From assembly GCA_900299185.1 (NCBI GenBank), contig OMIV01000123.1:1-61052 (forward strand): a DNA stretch of 61,052 nucleotides. Direction: 5' to 3'. The notes below the pieces were generated by a model that saw only the letters and a list, made by a program, of their open reading frames with translations, was not told the DNA's origin and searched no databases. Numbering within the stretch: the first letter of the stretch is position 1; each line of letters begins with the position of its first letter. The position numbers and the translations under genes were made by a program. The DNA is from Planctomycetaceae bacterium (GTDB lineage: Bacteria; Planctomycetota; Planctomycetia; Planctomycetales; Planctomycetaceae). Shown here one piece after another: positions 26,597 through 34,738 of this stretch.

Positions 26597-27427
26597 ATGT
26601 CGTCGCTTCAACCATCATTCGCTTTCGTCTTGATCGCTCTCGCGCTGATAGGCGGACTGGTGTTCGGGCTCATTTGGGGCTTGATGAAGTTGTCGTCGAG
26701 GACAGTTCAACCTCAGCGTTCATCGTCTCAAAGTTCCGCGCGACCGATGCTGATCATGGCCACTTCGTTTGCATTCGGCATCGCGTTGTTCCTGTCTCTG
26801 ACTCTCGTCTCAGTCAGGACGAGCGTGTCGACCGTGCAATCGTCGATGGTCTCTGAGACAAAGCAAAAAGCACAACGCACTCCCACCAGCGAACCACCGG
26901 CGGAAGCGTTGATACCGATTAAGGAAGACTCATCCGAAGCACTGCCCGAATGGGTCAACTTAGAGCACCAGACCTTGAAGACCGGTGAAGTTCCCACCGA
27001 GCTGCTGGTGACAAAAAGCAGCGAGTGCCCAACGGTGGCGGAAGCCGAAACGGAAGCGCTCTCGAAAGCCAAGCAAGAATTGTTGAAGCGGCTCGCTGCG
27101 AAGTATCCCGGCATCGACACGTGGAACATGCCGCTTTCATTGATCAACGACCTCTCGAAGCAGCAGTATCACGTTCAGTTCAAGCTTCGCAATTTCGGAT
27201 CGTTCCAGGACACGATGTTCGTGGCCTACGTCCAATACATGGACTCGCCCGAAGTTCGTGAGCGAGTCGTTGAAGAATGGGAGCAGATCAATCTCAACTC
27301 TCGTTTGCTCCAAGTGGCCGGCGTCTTTGGAGCGTCAGTTATCGGGCTCAGCACGCTATCGATCGCGCTCCGCTGGAGTTCGCGTTACAGGAAGTCACAC
27401 CAAGCTCAACTGACCGAAGTCGCCTAG
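26597..27427 (+). CDS. Three-span membrane protein, unknown function
   Basis: A 276-residue protein without a recognised family. Hydrophobic spans lie at about residues 7-30 (FAFVLIALALIGGLVFGLIW), 50-70 (MLIMATSFAFGIALFLSLTL) and 238-260 (LLQVAGVFGASVIGLSTLSI). The region between spans two and three (about 75-235) is probably extracytoplasmic and forms one globular domain: PEWVNLEHQTL, a helical ETEALSKAKQELLKRLAAKYP and a beta-rich QYHVQFKLRNFGSFQDTMFVAY. It follows the kinase gene after 46 bp on the same strand and is likely cotranscribed. A role as a partner, sensor or target of the kinase is inference from position only. Confidence 0.8.
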   Translation: MSSLQPSFAFVLIALALIGGLVFGLIWGLMKLSSRTVQPQRSSSQSSARPMLIMATSFAFGIALFLSLTLVSVRTSVSTVQSSMVSETKQKAQRTPTSEPPAEALIPIKEDSSEALPEWVNLEHQTLKTGEVPTELLVTKSSECPTVAEAETEALSKAKQELLKRLAAKYPGIDTWNMPLSLINDLSKQQYHVQFKLRNFGSFQDTMFVAYVQYMDSPEVRERVVEEWEQINLNSRLLQVAGVFGASVIGLSTLSIALRWSSRYRKSHQAQLTEVA

Positions 27428-27482
27428 ATTCAATGATCGCCAAGCACGTGCTCAATCGAGATCTCAACGCACGACCGCATTC

Positions 27483-28523
27483 TCAACACATGACGGCCTT
27501 CAAGTAGTAGGCCCAGAACGCAACAACCTCGCGAGCGATCAAGAACGGCAATTGGCGCAGTCGTCGCGTCTCAGTCGCTGGGACCGTGAAGACGTCCCAA
27601 CCCGATCGCTGATACGCCAACTTCACGCGCGGCAAGTGATAGAAGTGGCTCACGGCGAGGACTCGACTGACAGACGATTGAGCAAACATCGGGCTCGTGT
27701 TGCGAACCGTCGCCCAGGTATTGAGGCCGTCTGGATCAAGCACGATCCGCTCAGCCGGAACACCCAAGCTGATCGCCAATTGCTTCATCGCTTCGGTCTC
27801 GTGAATAGCTCCTTCGCCCGGTCCGCCCGAGAACACCACCAACGGAGCCAGCCCCGCTTGATACAGCGCGCAGCCAGTGCGTACTCGATCGGAAAGTGCC
27901 AGCGACGGTTCTCCATCCGAGTAGACCTTGCACCCAAACACCACGATGGCATCGGCAGGTCGGCGATAGTCCGTCAGCCCAAAGCAATACATCAGTCCCA
28001 GCGGGAAGCCGATCGCGCAAACCGAGAGCGTCAGCGCTTGCAGCAAGCGGCGACGAACTCGGAATGATTCTGAAGCCAACGGGAGAGGACTCGACGTTTC
28101 GGAATTCGCACCGGACACAGCACGGTGTTGAGAATCACGAGCGCGACTCATCCCCACGATCACGATGCCCACCAGAGTTGCCATCATCAGCGAGAACGGC
28201 ACGGGCATGCTGCTGGTCACGTCGCCGCGCAGCAGCAACTTCCAAAAGACTCCGGCATTGAACGCAGTCGCGATCAGCAGGCACATGCTCACCACGATGG
28301 CCACGCGACGCCCCGTCGTCCGCAAACGAATGCCCAGCCCAAAGGCCAACCACAGCACGGCCGCCATCAGCAGCAACGGCACCGAGATACCGTTGGGAAC
28401 AATTCGTAAGTCGATCCACCACATGTTGGGTTCGAAGTGCTGTCGGCGAGCTTCAGCCACCAGATTGAGCAACGTGAACGAACCCAAGAACAGCGCGATC
28501 GTTCGAGCGATTGAAGTCAGCAT
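27483..28523 (-). CDS. YdcF/SanA/ElyC-family (DUF218) membrane protein
   Basis: A 346-residue protein with about four N-terminal membrane spans and a fifth near residue 165. A DUF218 domain follows (about 185-330). Landmarks are DAIVVFGCKVYSDG, LSDRVRTGCALYQAG, PLVVFSGGPGEGAIHETEAM, ERIVLDPDGLNTWATVRN, VLAVSHFYHLPRVKLAYQRSG and a final hydrophobic helix. In E. coli the related SanA and ElyC affect envelope integrity and lipid-carrier metabolism at low temperature; the chemistry is not settled. ATG 28523 has a good GGAGG five bases upstream (the codon before it is a GTG). It converges with the membrane-protein gene at 26597. The small gene at 28610 lies just upstream on the same strand. Confidence 0.88.
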   Translation of the reverse strand: MLTSIARTIALFLGSFTLLNLVAEARRQHFEPNMWWIDLRIVPNGISVPLLLMAAVLWLAFGLGIRLRTTGRRVAIVVSMCLLIATAFNAGVFWKLLLRGDVTSSMPVPFSLMMATLVGIVIVGMSRARDSQHRAVSGANSETSSPLPLASESFRVRRRLLQALTLSVCAIGFPLGLMYCFGLTDYRRPADAIVVFGCKVYSDGEPSLALSDRVRTGCALYQAGLAPLVVFSGGPGEGAIHETEAMKQLAISLGVPAERIVLDPDGLNTWATVRNTSPMFAQSSVSRVLAVSHFYHLPRVKLAYQRSGWDVFTVPATETRRLRQLPFLIAREVVAFWAYYLKAVMC

Positions 28524-28609
28524 CACGACCTCCGTGTGTGATGTGCGTCTCTTGAACTAACTCCTCACAGCGCTCGGCAACCTATCGCGCCGGCGCATTT
28601 GAGTCGTCG

Positions 28610-29035
28610 TCAATTCTCGACTGAGTTTTCAGGCGGCTCGCTCGTCGGACTCTCAGCGGCTGCAGATTCAGACGCTGCCAACTGCAGACTCAACGCTAGC
28701 AACTCTTCGAGTTCTCGCATGCAGATCTGCATGGACCGCACGGCCATCGCAAAGTTGGTGTGCATCGAGATGCGAGGTGCATCAACCGCGAACTGAGCAG
28801 TCGCCGCTTTCAGTTTGCTGAACTTCTTGCGGAGCATCTGCGAGTACCCCGGAGGATCCGAAACGCGAGTCTCCAACGCTCGCGATGCATCGAAGACCAT
28901 CCGCACGATCTCCATGAGTTCGGGATAGTCTTCCACTTCTTCCGAGTGCTTGACGAAGGTTCGAACCATCCACGCATGCGACATCACGTCGTCACAACGT
29001 TGCACGAGTTCGGCGAGTGTTTGCGGTTGGGGCAT
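28610..29035 (-). CDS. Small helical protein, unknown function
   Basis: A 141-residue, mostly alpha-helical soluble protein that I do not recognise. It opens with TLAELVQRCDDVMSHAWMVRTFVKHSEEVEDYPEL, continues with a helix around MEIVRMVFDASRAL and SQMLRKKFSKLKAATAQF, and ends in an acidic Ser/Pro-rich tail. There are no membrane spans or signal. ATG 29035 has no clear Shine-Dalgarno. It sits 51 bp after the end of the MBL hydrolase gene and 86 bp before the YdcF-like gene, all on the minus strand, so the three may share a transcript. Confidence 0.7.
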   Translation of the reverse strand: MPQPQTLAELVQRCDDVMSHAWMVRTFVKHSEEVEDYPELMEIVRMVFDASRALETRVSDPPGYSQMLRKKFSKLKAATAQFAVDAPRISMHTNFAMAVRSMQICMRELEELLALSLQLAASESAAAESPTSEPPENSVEN

Positions 29036-29086
29036 AGTGAGCTTTGAAGCAAGGTAAGCAGCCAGGCGAAGCTAAGTCGGCAATCG

Positions 29087-29884
29087 CTAGAACGGAATGC
29101 GCAAGCCGTCGTAAGCGAGTTGCACGTGCGACGGCAGCCGAGCGTTAGTGGCTTCGTATTCCAGATTGTGCGAGCAATGCGTCAAGAACGCGCGGCGTGG
29201 CTTCGCTCGACCGATCACTTCGAGAGCTTGAAACACCGCTAGATGAGTCGGGTGAGGTTCGTCGCGCAGCGCGTCGATGATGAGCACATCCAAGTTCTGC
29301 AACAGCGGCCAAGTCACATCAGGGACGTAACTGACGTCGGTGCAAAAGGCGACGTTGTTGATGCGAAACCCCAGCACCGGCAAGCGACCATGTAGCAGCC
29401 TCACAGGTTGCACGTGTTGCCCGCAGACTTCGAAGGGCTCTTCCCCAATTCGCCTCAAATCGAACTTAGGAATCGCACCTTTGAGCGCTTCCGGCGGATG
29501 CTCTTTGAAGGCATAGCCGAAGGCCGAACGAATGTTGTGCTCGGTCGACTCTTCACAAAACAACGGCATCGGTTGGTCGTTGTGATGAATGCAAATGCGA
29601 GTGTCATCCAGCCCAAAGAGATGGTCGGCATGCCCATGCGTAAAGACGATTGCCTGCACCGAATTGATGCGTTCTCGTACCAGTTGCAGGCGCAGTTCGG
29701 GCGGCGTGTCGATCAAGAACGTGCCCTGCTCGGCATGAACCGCGACTCCCGTACGAGTGCGTTGGTTGCGAGGATTCGGTGAGCGGCACACGTCGCAATC
29801 GCAGCCAATAACCGGCACACCGACGCTGGTGCCCGTACCTAATAAGACGATCTCGTTGCGATGAGGAGAAGCAGACGCGGTCAT
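29087..29884 (-). CDS. MBL-fold metallo-hydrolase (PhnP-like)
   Basis: A 265-residue metallo-beta-lactamase-fold hydrolase of the PhnP-like branch. The N-terminal region has LLGTGTSVGVPVIGCDCDVC, a Gly-rich strand followed by paired cysteines typical of PhnP-type enzymes. The metal-binding motif is FTHGHADHLFGLDD (HxHxDH). Further ligands fit the His of LLHGRLPVLGF, Asp in CTDVSYVPD and His in LTHCSHNLEY. PhnP hydrolyses cyclic phosphodiesters of ribose; no phn genes are here, so the substrate is unknown. The start is placed at ATG 29884, which lies 11 codons inside the open frame. Confidence 0.88.
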   Translation of the reverse strand: MTASASPHRNEIVLLGTGTSVGVPVIGCDCDVCRSPNPRNQRTRTGVAVHAEQGTFLIDTPPELRLQLVRERINSVQAIVFTHGHADHLFGLDDTRICIHHNDQPMPLFCEESTEHNIRSAFGYAFKEHPPEALKGAIPKFDLRRIGEEPFEVCGQHVQPVRLLHGRLPVLGFRINNVAFCTDVSYVPDVTWPLLQNLDVLIIDALRDEPHPTHLAVFQALEVIGRAKPRRAFLTHCSHNLEYEATNARLPSHVQLAYDGLRIPF

Positions 29885-30094
29885 AAGAACTCTTCGAAGA
29901 GAACGTGCAATGGGCAATGTGTGCGAGCATTCGAACGAGCGGCAAACGCGGGCGAAAGGGAAGGGGCGACAAATCGCAAATCGCCGCTTGCCGGAAAAGA
30001 CATTCGAACTGAACCTCAGCCTGCGATACGTTCCCGCCCACTAAGTTCGAGGTTTGTCACGTTGTCGTTTCCTCCAATCCTGCGGAGCGCAGTC

Positions 30095-31279
30095 ATGCGA
30101 AAGTCAGTGCGGCTGATGTTCTTGATGGTGGTGATCGTACTCAGCGGCGCTTGGTGCATGGCTGCCGACACGACTCTGCCGAAGGTGGCTGAAGATGCCG
30201 TCACGGCTTACGACCAGGTCGTTCAAGAAGCGCGGCAAGCCATCTTGAAAGTACTCGATGACCAAATCGATGCCGTCTCAAAGACCGGCAATCTCAATGA
30301 CGTGAAGGCCTTGCAGGCTGATAAAGAAAACTTCGAGAAGCATGGCATCTTTCCGAAGTCACCTCGGATGAAGACGGCCGTCACCAAGAGTCGCGGTCAG
30401 ATGAAGGGCGCCTATGAGAAAACCAAAGGCAGCTTAGAAGCAGCAGTTAAGGAACAGACGAAGGCCAAAGACTTCGAATCGGCAGAACGCGTGCAGAAGG
30501 CGCTTGATACTCACGTCCGAACGTGGGGCGATGTTGTATCGGGTACTCGTTCAACGCTTGGTGCGCCCAAGTCAGGGACGACAACAAATCCAGGAATCGT
30601 TGCAAACGGAGCGGGCCAAACTGGAGTTAAGGCCGGATCCGCTCCCGGCACTGGAGCGGCTTCAGGTGTCGGAATTGTTCCAACGACGGGTGCCGGTTTA
30701 GCGATTGGAGGCAGCCCTAAGAAGGAACCGGGCAAAGCACTGCCAGCGGACTCGCTGTTTGCGGTGAGTTCAGCGACTTGGGGATACAACGAAGTCTTCA
30801 AACAAGGCTTGCCCCGCCAAGACGTGTCAGCTCAGTTCGCCAAGCTCCTGTTCTCTGGCAACGAAGCCTCCATCGATGAAGCGACTTTTGGACCGCTGCC
30901 ATCGAATGTCTCGCCGTTCAAAGCACTTAACGTCGACCTGCAGTGTGAACGCCAAACATTGCGACTTTGGTTGAACAACGGCACGAAGGTCCGCATGGCG
31001 ATTGCGCAACGTTCGAATGCCGAAGTGTGGGATGGCGGACCAATTCAGTTGGTGTCGTCGACCTGGTCGCTCGAAGACGGATCGCAAGCATCGGACTCGC
31101 TGGGACGACTGAAAGATCTGTTGAAGACCAAAGGTCGCGCGATCGTGGGCTATCACGAGTTCGGAGAGATCCAATTCGGCAAAGGCAAGGTGATGCAACT
31201 TCAAGTACAGGCTAAGCAAGTAAGCTTGAGCTTGAGAGTCGCAGAATCTAGCCGCATCGAAATCATCTCGGAGAAGTAA
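30095..31279 (+). CDS. Secreted protein with helical and beta domains, unknown function
   Basis: A 394-residue exported protein. A signal peptide (MRKSVRLMFLMVVIVLSGAW) is followed by a Lys/Glu-rich helical region (about residues 25-150: AYDQVVQEARQAILKVLDDQ and AVKEQTKAKDFESAERVQK). A Gly/Ala/Pro-rich linker (about 155-225) leads to a C-terminal beta-rich domain (about 228-394) with WGYNEVFKQGLPRQDV and FGEIQFGKGKVMQLQV. I do not recognise the family. ATG 30095 has GGAG nine bases upstream. It is the first of three plus-strand genes for exported proteins (30095, 31490, 32664), which may work together in the envelope. Confidence 0.75.
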   Translation: MRKSVRLMFLMVVIVLSGAWCMAADTTLPKVAEDAVTAYDQVVQEARQAILKVLDDQIDAVSKTGNLNDVKALQADKENFEKHGIFPKSPRMKTAVTKSRGQMKGAYEKTKGSLEAAVKEQTKAKDFESAERVQKALDTHVRTWGDVVSGTRSTLGAPKSGTTTNPGIVANGAGQTGVKAGSAPGTGAASGVGIVPTTGAGLAIGGSPKKEPGKALPADSLFAVSSATWGYNEVFKQGLPRQDVSAQFAKLLFSGNEASIDEATFGPLPSNVSPFKALNVDLQCERQTLRLWLNNGTKVRMAIAQRSNAEVWDGGPIQLVSSTWSLEDGSQASDSLGRLKDLLKTKGRAIVGYHEFGEIQFGKGKVMQLQVQAKQVSLSLRVAESSRIEIISEK

Positions 31280-31489
31280 CTGACCGCAGAGCCATCTCGG
31301 CCCCGATGTTGACGTCTTACGCCGTTCGCTTCGGGGCGACTTCGTTTTGGGATCGCCGTTAAATCCGTTCGCACTTGCGCCAAAGTTGCTCCGCGGAATT
31401 GAACTGCATTCCGCCGAGTTCGCTGTGTGCGTAAGCTTGAAGGCGACCCCTCACCAAATCGTGATGAGATTCTCGCAAAGGTCGTCACT

Positions 31490-32302
31490 ATGAAGTCGTT
31501 CCCGTTTGCCCTCGCTGTCTTGATTGGAGCTGCTTCAGCCAGTCTGCCGGACTCTGTGCATGCCGCCCCGCCCAAGAGCAGTGCCTCAACACAGAAGGCT
31601 CAAGAGGACGTCAAAAAAGCCAATGAAGCGGTGCAGCAAGACATGAAGCAACTGGCAGAAGGTCAGAAGCTGTTGCAGCAAGCTCAGAACAACATCAAAG
31701 CCGCCAACAAGAATCTGGCAGCCGCCAAAGAGAAGGCCGAAGCCAACCAAGAGCGCACGCTGGGGTTCGACAAACTTCTGGCCGACCAAAAGACGGCACG
31801 CAAGGAATTGAAAGACGCTTCGGAGCCCGTGTTGGATGCTCTGCATAAGACCGAAGCCTACGCCGAAGCCAAACGTAAAGCAGAAGCAGCTAAGGCACGC
31901 ATGGCAACGAAGTCGAGCGACTCATCGTCCGACGAAAAGAAGACGGTCGATACGGCGACCGCTCAGGAAACGATGGCGGTCACTCATCTAGAGCGTGAGA
32001 CAATTGAAACCGATCCCAAGACCAAGCCGTTGAAAGAGAAGTTGGTGGCGGCAGACAAGGCCGTGCTGGAAGCACGCGGCAAGATCAAAGCCAACATTCC
32101 CAATGACAATGATGTCAGGACAGCGGAGAGCGAACTGGAGAAGTATCGCGGCGAGCTGCGGCAAGCTCAGAACTATGTCGGTCAGCTTTTGCAGAAGGCG
32201 GGCTATGACCAGGCTGTTGCTAACAAGGAATCTCAAGAAGCTCACTTGATGCAACTCATGCAACGTTCAAGAAGCCGAGGTCGTAGCAGCCGACGTCGGT
32301 GA
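31490..32302 (+). CDS. Secreted coiled-coil protein, unknown function
   Basis: A 270-residue exported protein. The signal peptide (MKSFPFALAVLIGAASASLP, cleavage probably after SVHA) is followed by almost continuous helix and coiled coil rich in Ala, Lys, Glu and Gln (for example QEDVKKANEAVQQDMKQLAE and EAYAEAKRKAEAAKARMA). A basic Arg/Ser-rich tail (RSRSRGRSSRRR) ends the protein and could bind RNA, nucleotides or an acidic surface. No family is recognised. ATG 31490 follows AAAGG. A strong stem-loop with a T-run 34 bp downstream marks a clear transcript end. Confidence 0.75.
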   Translation: MKSFPFALAVLIGAASASLPDSVHAAPPKSSASTQKAQEDVKKANEAVQQDMKQLAEGQKLLQQAQNNIKAANKNLAAAKEKAEANQERTLGFDKLLADQKTARKELKDASEPVLDALHKTEAYAEAKRKAEAAKARMATKSSDSSSDEKKTVDTATAQETMAVTHLERETIETDPKTKPLKEKLVAADKAVLEARGKIKANIPNDNDVRTAESELEKYRGELRQAQNYVGQLLQKAGYDQAVANKESQEAHLMQLMQRSRSRGRSSRRR

Positions 32303-32335
32303 TGAGCACCTTCGACTCAGGTCTTGAAAATAAAG

Positions 32336-32382
32336 ACGTCAGCGAGAGGCAGGTTTCGACCAACTCTCGCTGACGTTTTTTT
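32336..32382 (+). terminator. Rho-independent terminator after the coiled-coil gene
   Basis: A 13-bp perfect stem, ACGTCAGCGAGAG (32336-32348) with CTCTCGCTGACGT (32364-32376), has a 15-base loop and is followed by a run of seven T. It ends the transcript of the gene at 31490-32302. The remaining 280 bp up to the thioredoxin fusion hold no gene I can see and probably contain that gene's promoter. Confidence 0.9.
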
Positions 32383-32663
32383 GTGAGCACCAACTCTTCG
32401 CCACCTTACTTTGGACGAGCCACAGATGCTGGCACACCCCTTGCTTTGTTAGCGGGCGATTCGACTTCGAACGAATTCGCCCGACCAATCGCCGACGCGA
32501 TTCCGACCGACTCGTCGTCGATTTGTCTCTGTGATTTAGCTCCAAACCATCAAACGATTGACCGCACATCGCCCATCAGACGGACGACTCGCTGGACTGA
32601 GTTTTGTAAGTCTGACATTTCGGCGATTGAAAAAATTACAAACTCCAAGGATGGAGATCGCGA

Positions 32664-34208
32664 ATGAACTCACTGGCGGCAGTGGCCTTGCTCATGGCAG
32701 CAATGGGTGGCACACCTGACGGCGTCGTCTTGAACTTCACTGCGAGTTGGTGCGGCCCCTGCCAGCAAATGGCTCCCGTTGTGAGTCGTCTGCAACAGCA
32801 GGGTTATGCGATTCGCAAAGTCGACTTCGATCGCGAAGTTGATCTGCGTCGCCAGTTCGGAGTCACCAGCGTGCCGACTTTCGTGGTGATCGTTCGCGGT
32901 GAAGAACGAGGCCGCTTCTCCGGCGCAATGTCTGAGAGTGATCTCCGTCGAATCGCGGGCTCCATACCAGAGAAAGTTGCCGCGATCCCCGTCGCCGAAA
33001 CTAAGACCACGAACGGCTTCAAGTTCGGATCATCCAAGCAAATCGAAGCGCCCCCACCGCGATCAGCTTTGGCGGGCAAGGCGAAGGCATCCGACGATGC
33101 GACCATCATTCGCGCTAACATCGGAGATCCCGTCGACAGTAACTTTACTTCCAACCCCATGAAGGTCAGCGTGCGATTGAAGGTCACTGACTCCAAGGGC
33201 ATGGACTGGGGCTCGGGCACGATCATCTTCAGTGAGCCTGGCCAAACACTGGTGCTGACCTGCGGCCACGTCTTTCGGCACTTTGATCAACAAGCTCGCG
33301 TCGAAGTCGACATCTTCGAAGACACCAAGTACCAGCGGCTCGAAGGCGAAGTCATCAAGTACGACCTCAAGAAGGACATCGGGCTCGTGCTGATTCGGAC
33401 TCCGAAGGTCTTGCCAGTAGCGCGAGTCGCCACGGAGTCGGCTCGTCTGGGTGATGTCGTTACGAGCGTGGGCTGTGGTGGCGGCGATCCTCCACTGTTG
33501 CTGCAGCATCGAGTCAGCAAGACCACCGGCTTTGTGGAAGACCTGCTGGAATGCACGGGCACGCCAGTCTCTGGCCGTTCGGGCGGCGGATTGTTCTCGT
33601 CGAAAGGCGAAGTGGTCGGCGTGTGCATCTTGGCCGATCCCAATGGACGCAGCGGGCTCTATACCGGCCTCAAGACCATTCAAGAACTGCTGCGACAATC
33701 CGGTCTGCGTTCGATCGATGTTCCTGCCGCCTCGAGCTTGGCGGCTCGTGCTTTGAGCGACGATGGCCGAGCACCGTCGTTGCCAGATCTAAATCCCGAG
33801 GGAGAGTCGGCTCAGCCCATCTTCGTTGACGATCAGCCTGCGGATCATTTGGAGGAAGCTCCAGCGCGATCGATCGCCAGTCGTCCCACGACAACGAAGC
33901 CTGCTGCGAAGACAAAGATCCCCGACAACGCAGTCGTTGCGGGCCCCAGCGTCGAGTCACTCCGCGAGACGCTCGATGCCGCCAAAGGCGCAGAAGTGGT
34001 CTGCATCATTCGGGACCCCGCTCGGCCAGACTCAGCCAGTCGAGTGGTCATTATTCATCGAGCAAGCGAACGCTTCGTGGCCGACTTGACCGGTGAGGTC
34101 GAGCACCAAGTTCAACGCACTTCCTTGCCAGTGCGCAACGCCGTGGCCAGCGCCAAAACGATGACTCCCGCCGAGGAAGATTCGTTGCGTTATCGACGTC
34201 GACGCTAA
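32664..34208 (+). CDS. Thioredoxin / trypsin-like serine protease fusion
   Basis: A 514-residue protein joining two enzyme folds. After a short hydrophobic start (SLAAVALLMAAMGG, probably a signal) comes a thioredoxin-like domain with the redox motif WCGPC (Cys30, Cys33) and the cis-Pro loop GVTSVPTFVV. A spacer follows. The trypsin/HtrA-like domain (about residues 165-350) has a likely catalytic triad of His202 (LTCGHVF), Asp238 (KKDIGLVLI) and Ser306 (GRSGGGLF). No PDZ domain is visible; a low-complexity linker (about 365-430) and a small alpha/beta tail complete it. The tail (GAEVVCIIRDPARPDSASRV) is unrecognised. A periplasmic enzyme that couples disulfide handling to proteolysis is a reasonable inference. 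Ribosome binding site GGATGGAGA precedes ATG 32664. Confidence 0.88.
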   Translation: MNSLAAVALLMAAMGGTPDGVVLNFTASWCGPCQQMAPVVSRLQQQGYAIRKVDFDREVDLRRQFGVTSVPTFVVIVRGEERGRFSGAMSESDLRRIAGSIPEKVAAIPVAETKTTNGFKFGSSKQIEAPPPRSALAGKAKASDDATIIRANIGDPVDSNFTSNPMKVSVRLKVTDSKGMDWGSGTIIFSEPGQTLVLTCGHVFRHFDQQARVEVDIFEDTKYQRLEGEVIKYDLKKDIGLVLIRTPKVLPVARVATESARLGDVVTSVGCGGGDPPLLLQHRVSKTTGFVEDLLECTGTPVSGRSGGGLFSSKGEVVGVCILADPNGRSGLYTGLKTIQELLRQSGLRSIDVPAASSLAARALSDDGRAPSLPDLNPEGESAQPIFVDDQPADHLEEAPARSIASRPTTTKPAAKTKIPDNAVVAGPSVESLRETLDAAKGAEVVCIIRDPARPDSASRVVIIHRASERFVADLTGEVEHQVQRTSLPVRNAVASAKTMTPAEEDSLRYRRRR

Positions 34209-34248
34209 GTCACGTTGATCAATCCAACTTTCACATCGCATCCAAACA

Positions 34249-34278
34249 AAAGGCCGCAGCGAGTTCGCTGCGGCCTTT
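34249..34278 (+). terminator. Terminator hairpin after the thioredoxin-protease gene
   Basis: AAAGGCCGCAGCGA (34249-34262) pairs with TCGCTGCGGCCTTT (34265-34278), a GC-rich stem with a minimal loop starting 40 bp after the stop. The A-rich and T-rich flanks make it usable in either direction. The only minus-strand gene that could use it, the 51-residue gene ending at 34425, lies about 150 bp away. Confidence 0.85.
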
Positions 34279-34424
34279 GTTTGCTTCTAGTGTTTGCGAC
34301 TAAGTTCATCCTCAGAACAGCACCGCGTAACGAGGAGCCACTTTGCTCACGCTCCATTGTCGCATGACGACAGAGCAACGAAGCGAACTCATTCTACGAC
34401 TCGGACTTGTTCTGAGATCAGTGC

Positions 34425-34580
34425 TTAGTGCTTCACGAACTTGTCGATGCCTTCGTCCTTCCACACCTTCAGCGTGGCTGCGTCTTTGCTATCGATCTTC
34501 ACACCGATGGCGTTAACTGGCACGTCGTACTTCTTCTGAATGTCGACCCAAGACTTCTTCACATGTTCTGGCAGAGCCAT
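34425..34580 (-). CDS. 51-residue small protein, unknown function
   Basis: A short, well-formed gene. ATG 34580 has AAAGGA with good spacing, and the 51-residue product is compact and charged (MALPEHVKKSWVDIQKKYDV, then VNAIGVKIDSKDAATLKVWK and ending GIDKFVKH). There is no membrane span or signal, and no cysteine. I do not recognise a family. The frame stays open 20 codons upstream, but that part is less protein-like. The next gene on the strand is the broken M16 gene starting at 35964, so it is probably transcribed on its own. It was too small to judge further from sequence alone. Confidence 0.7.
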   Translation of the reverse strand: MALPEHVKKSWVDIQKKYDVPVNAIGVKIDSKDAATLKVWKDEGIDKFVKH

Positions 34581-34738
34581 TGCGGTTCCTTTCTGAGAAC
34601 GAGGCCCCTGAAATAACGGTCGCCCCTCGACGACCACCACTCTCGATCGTTGCCAGTCCGTGACGCTGCGAGCGAAGTCTCCGACTCGCCTTTGGTCTGT
34701 TGCTGGTGCTTAAAGGCGACAGCCTTACGAGCAACTCT

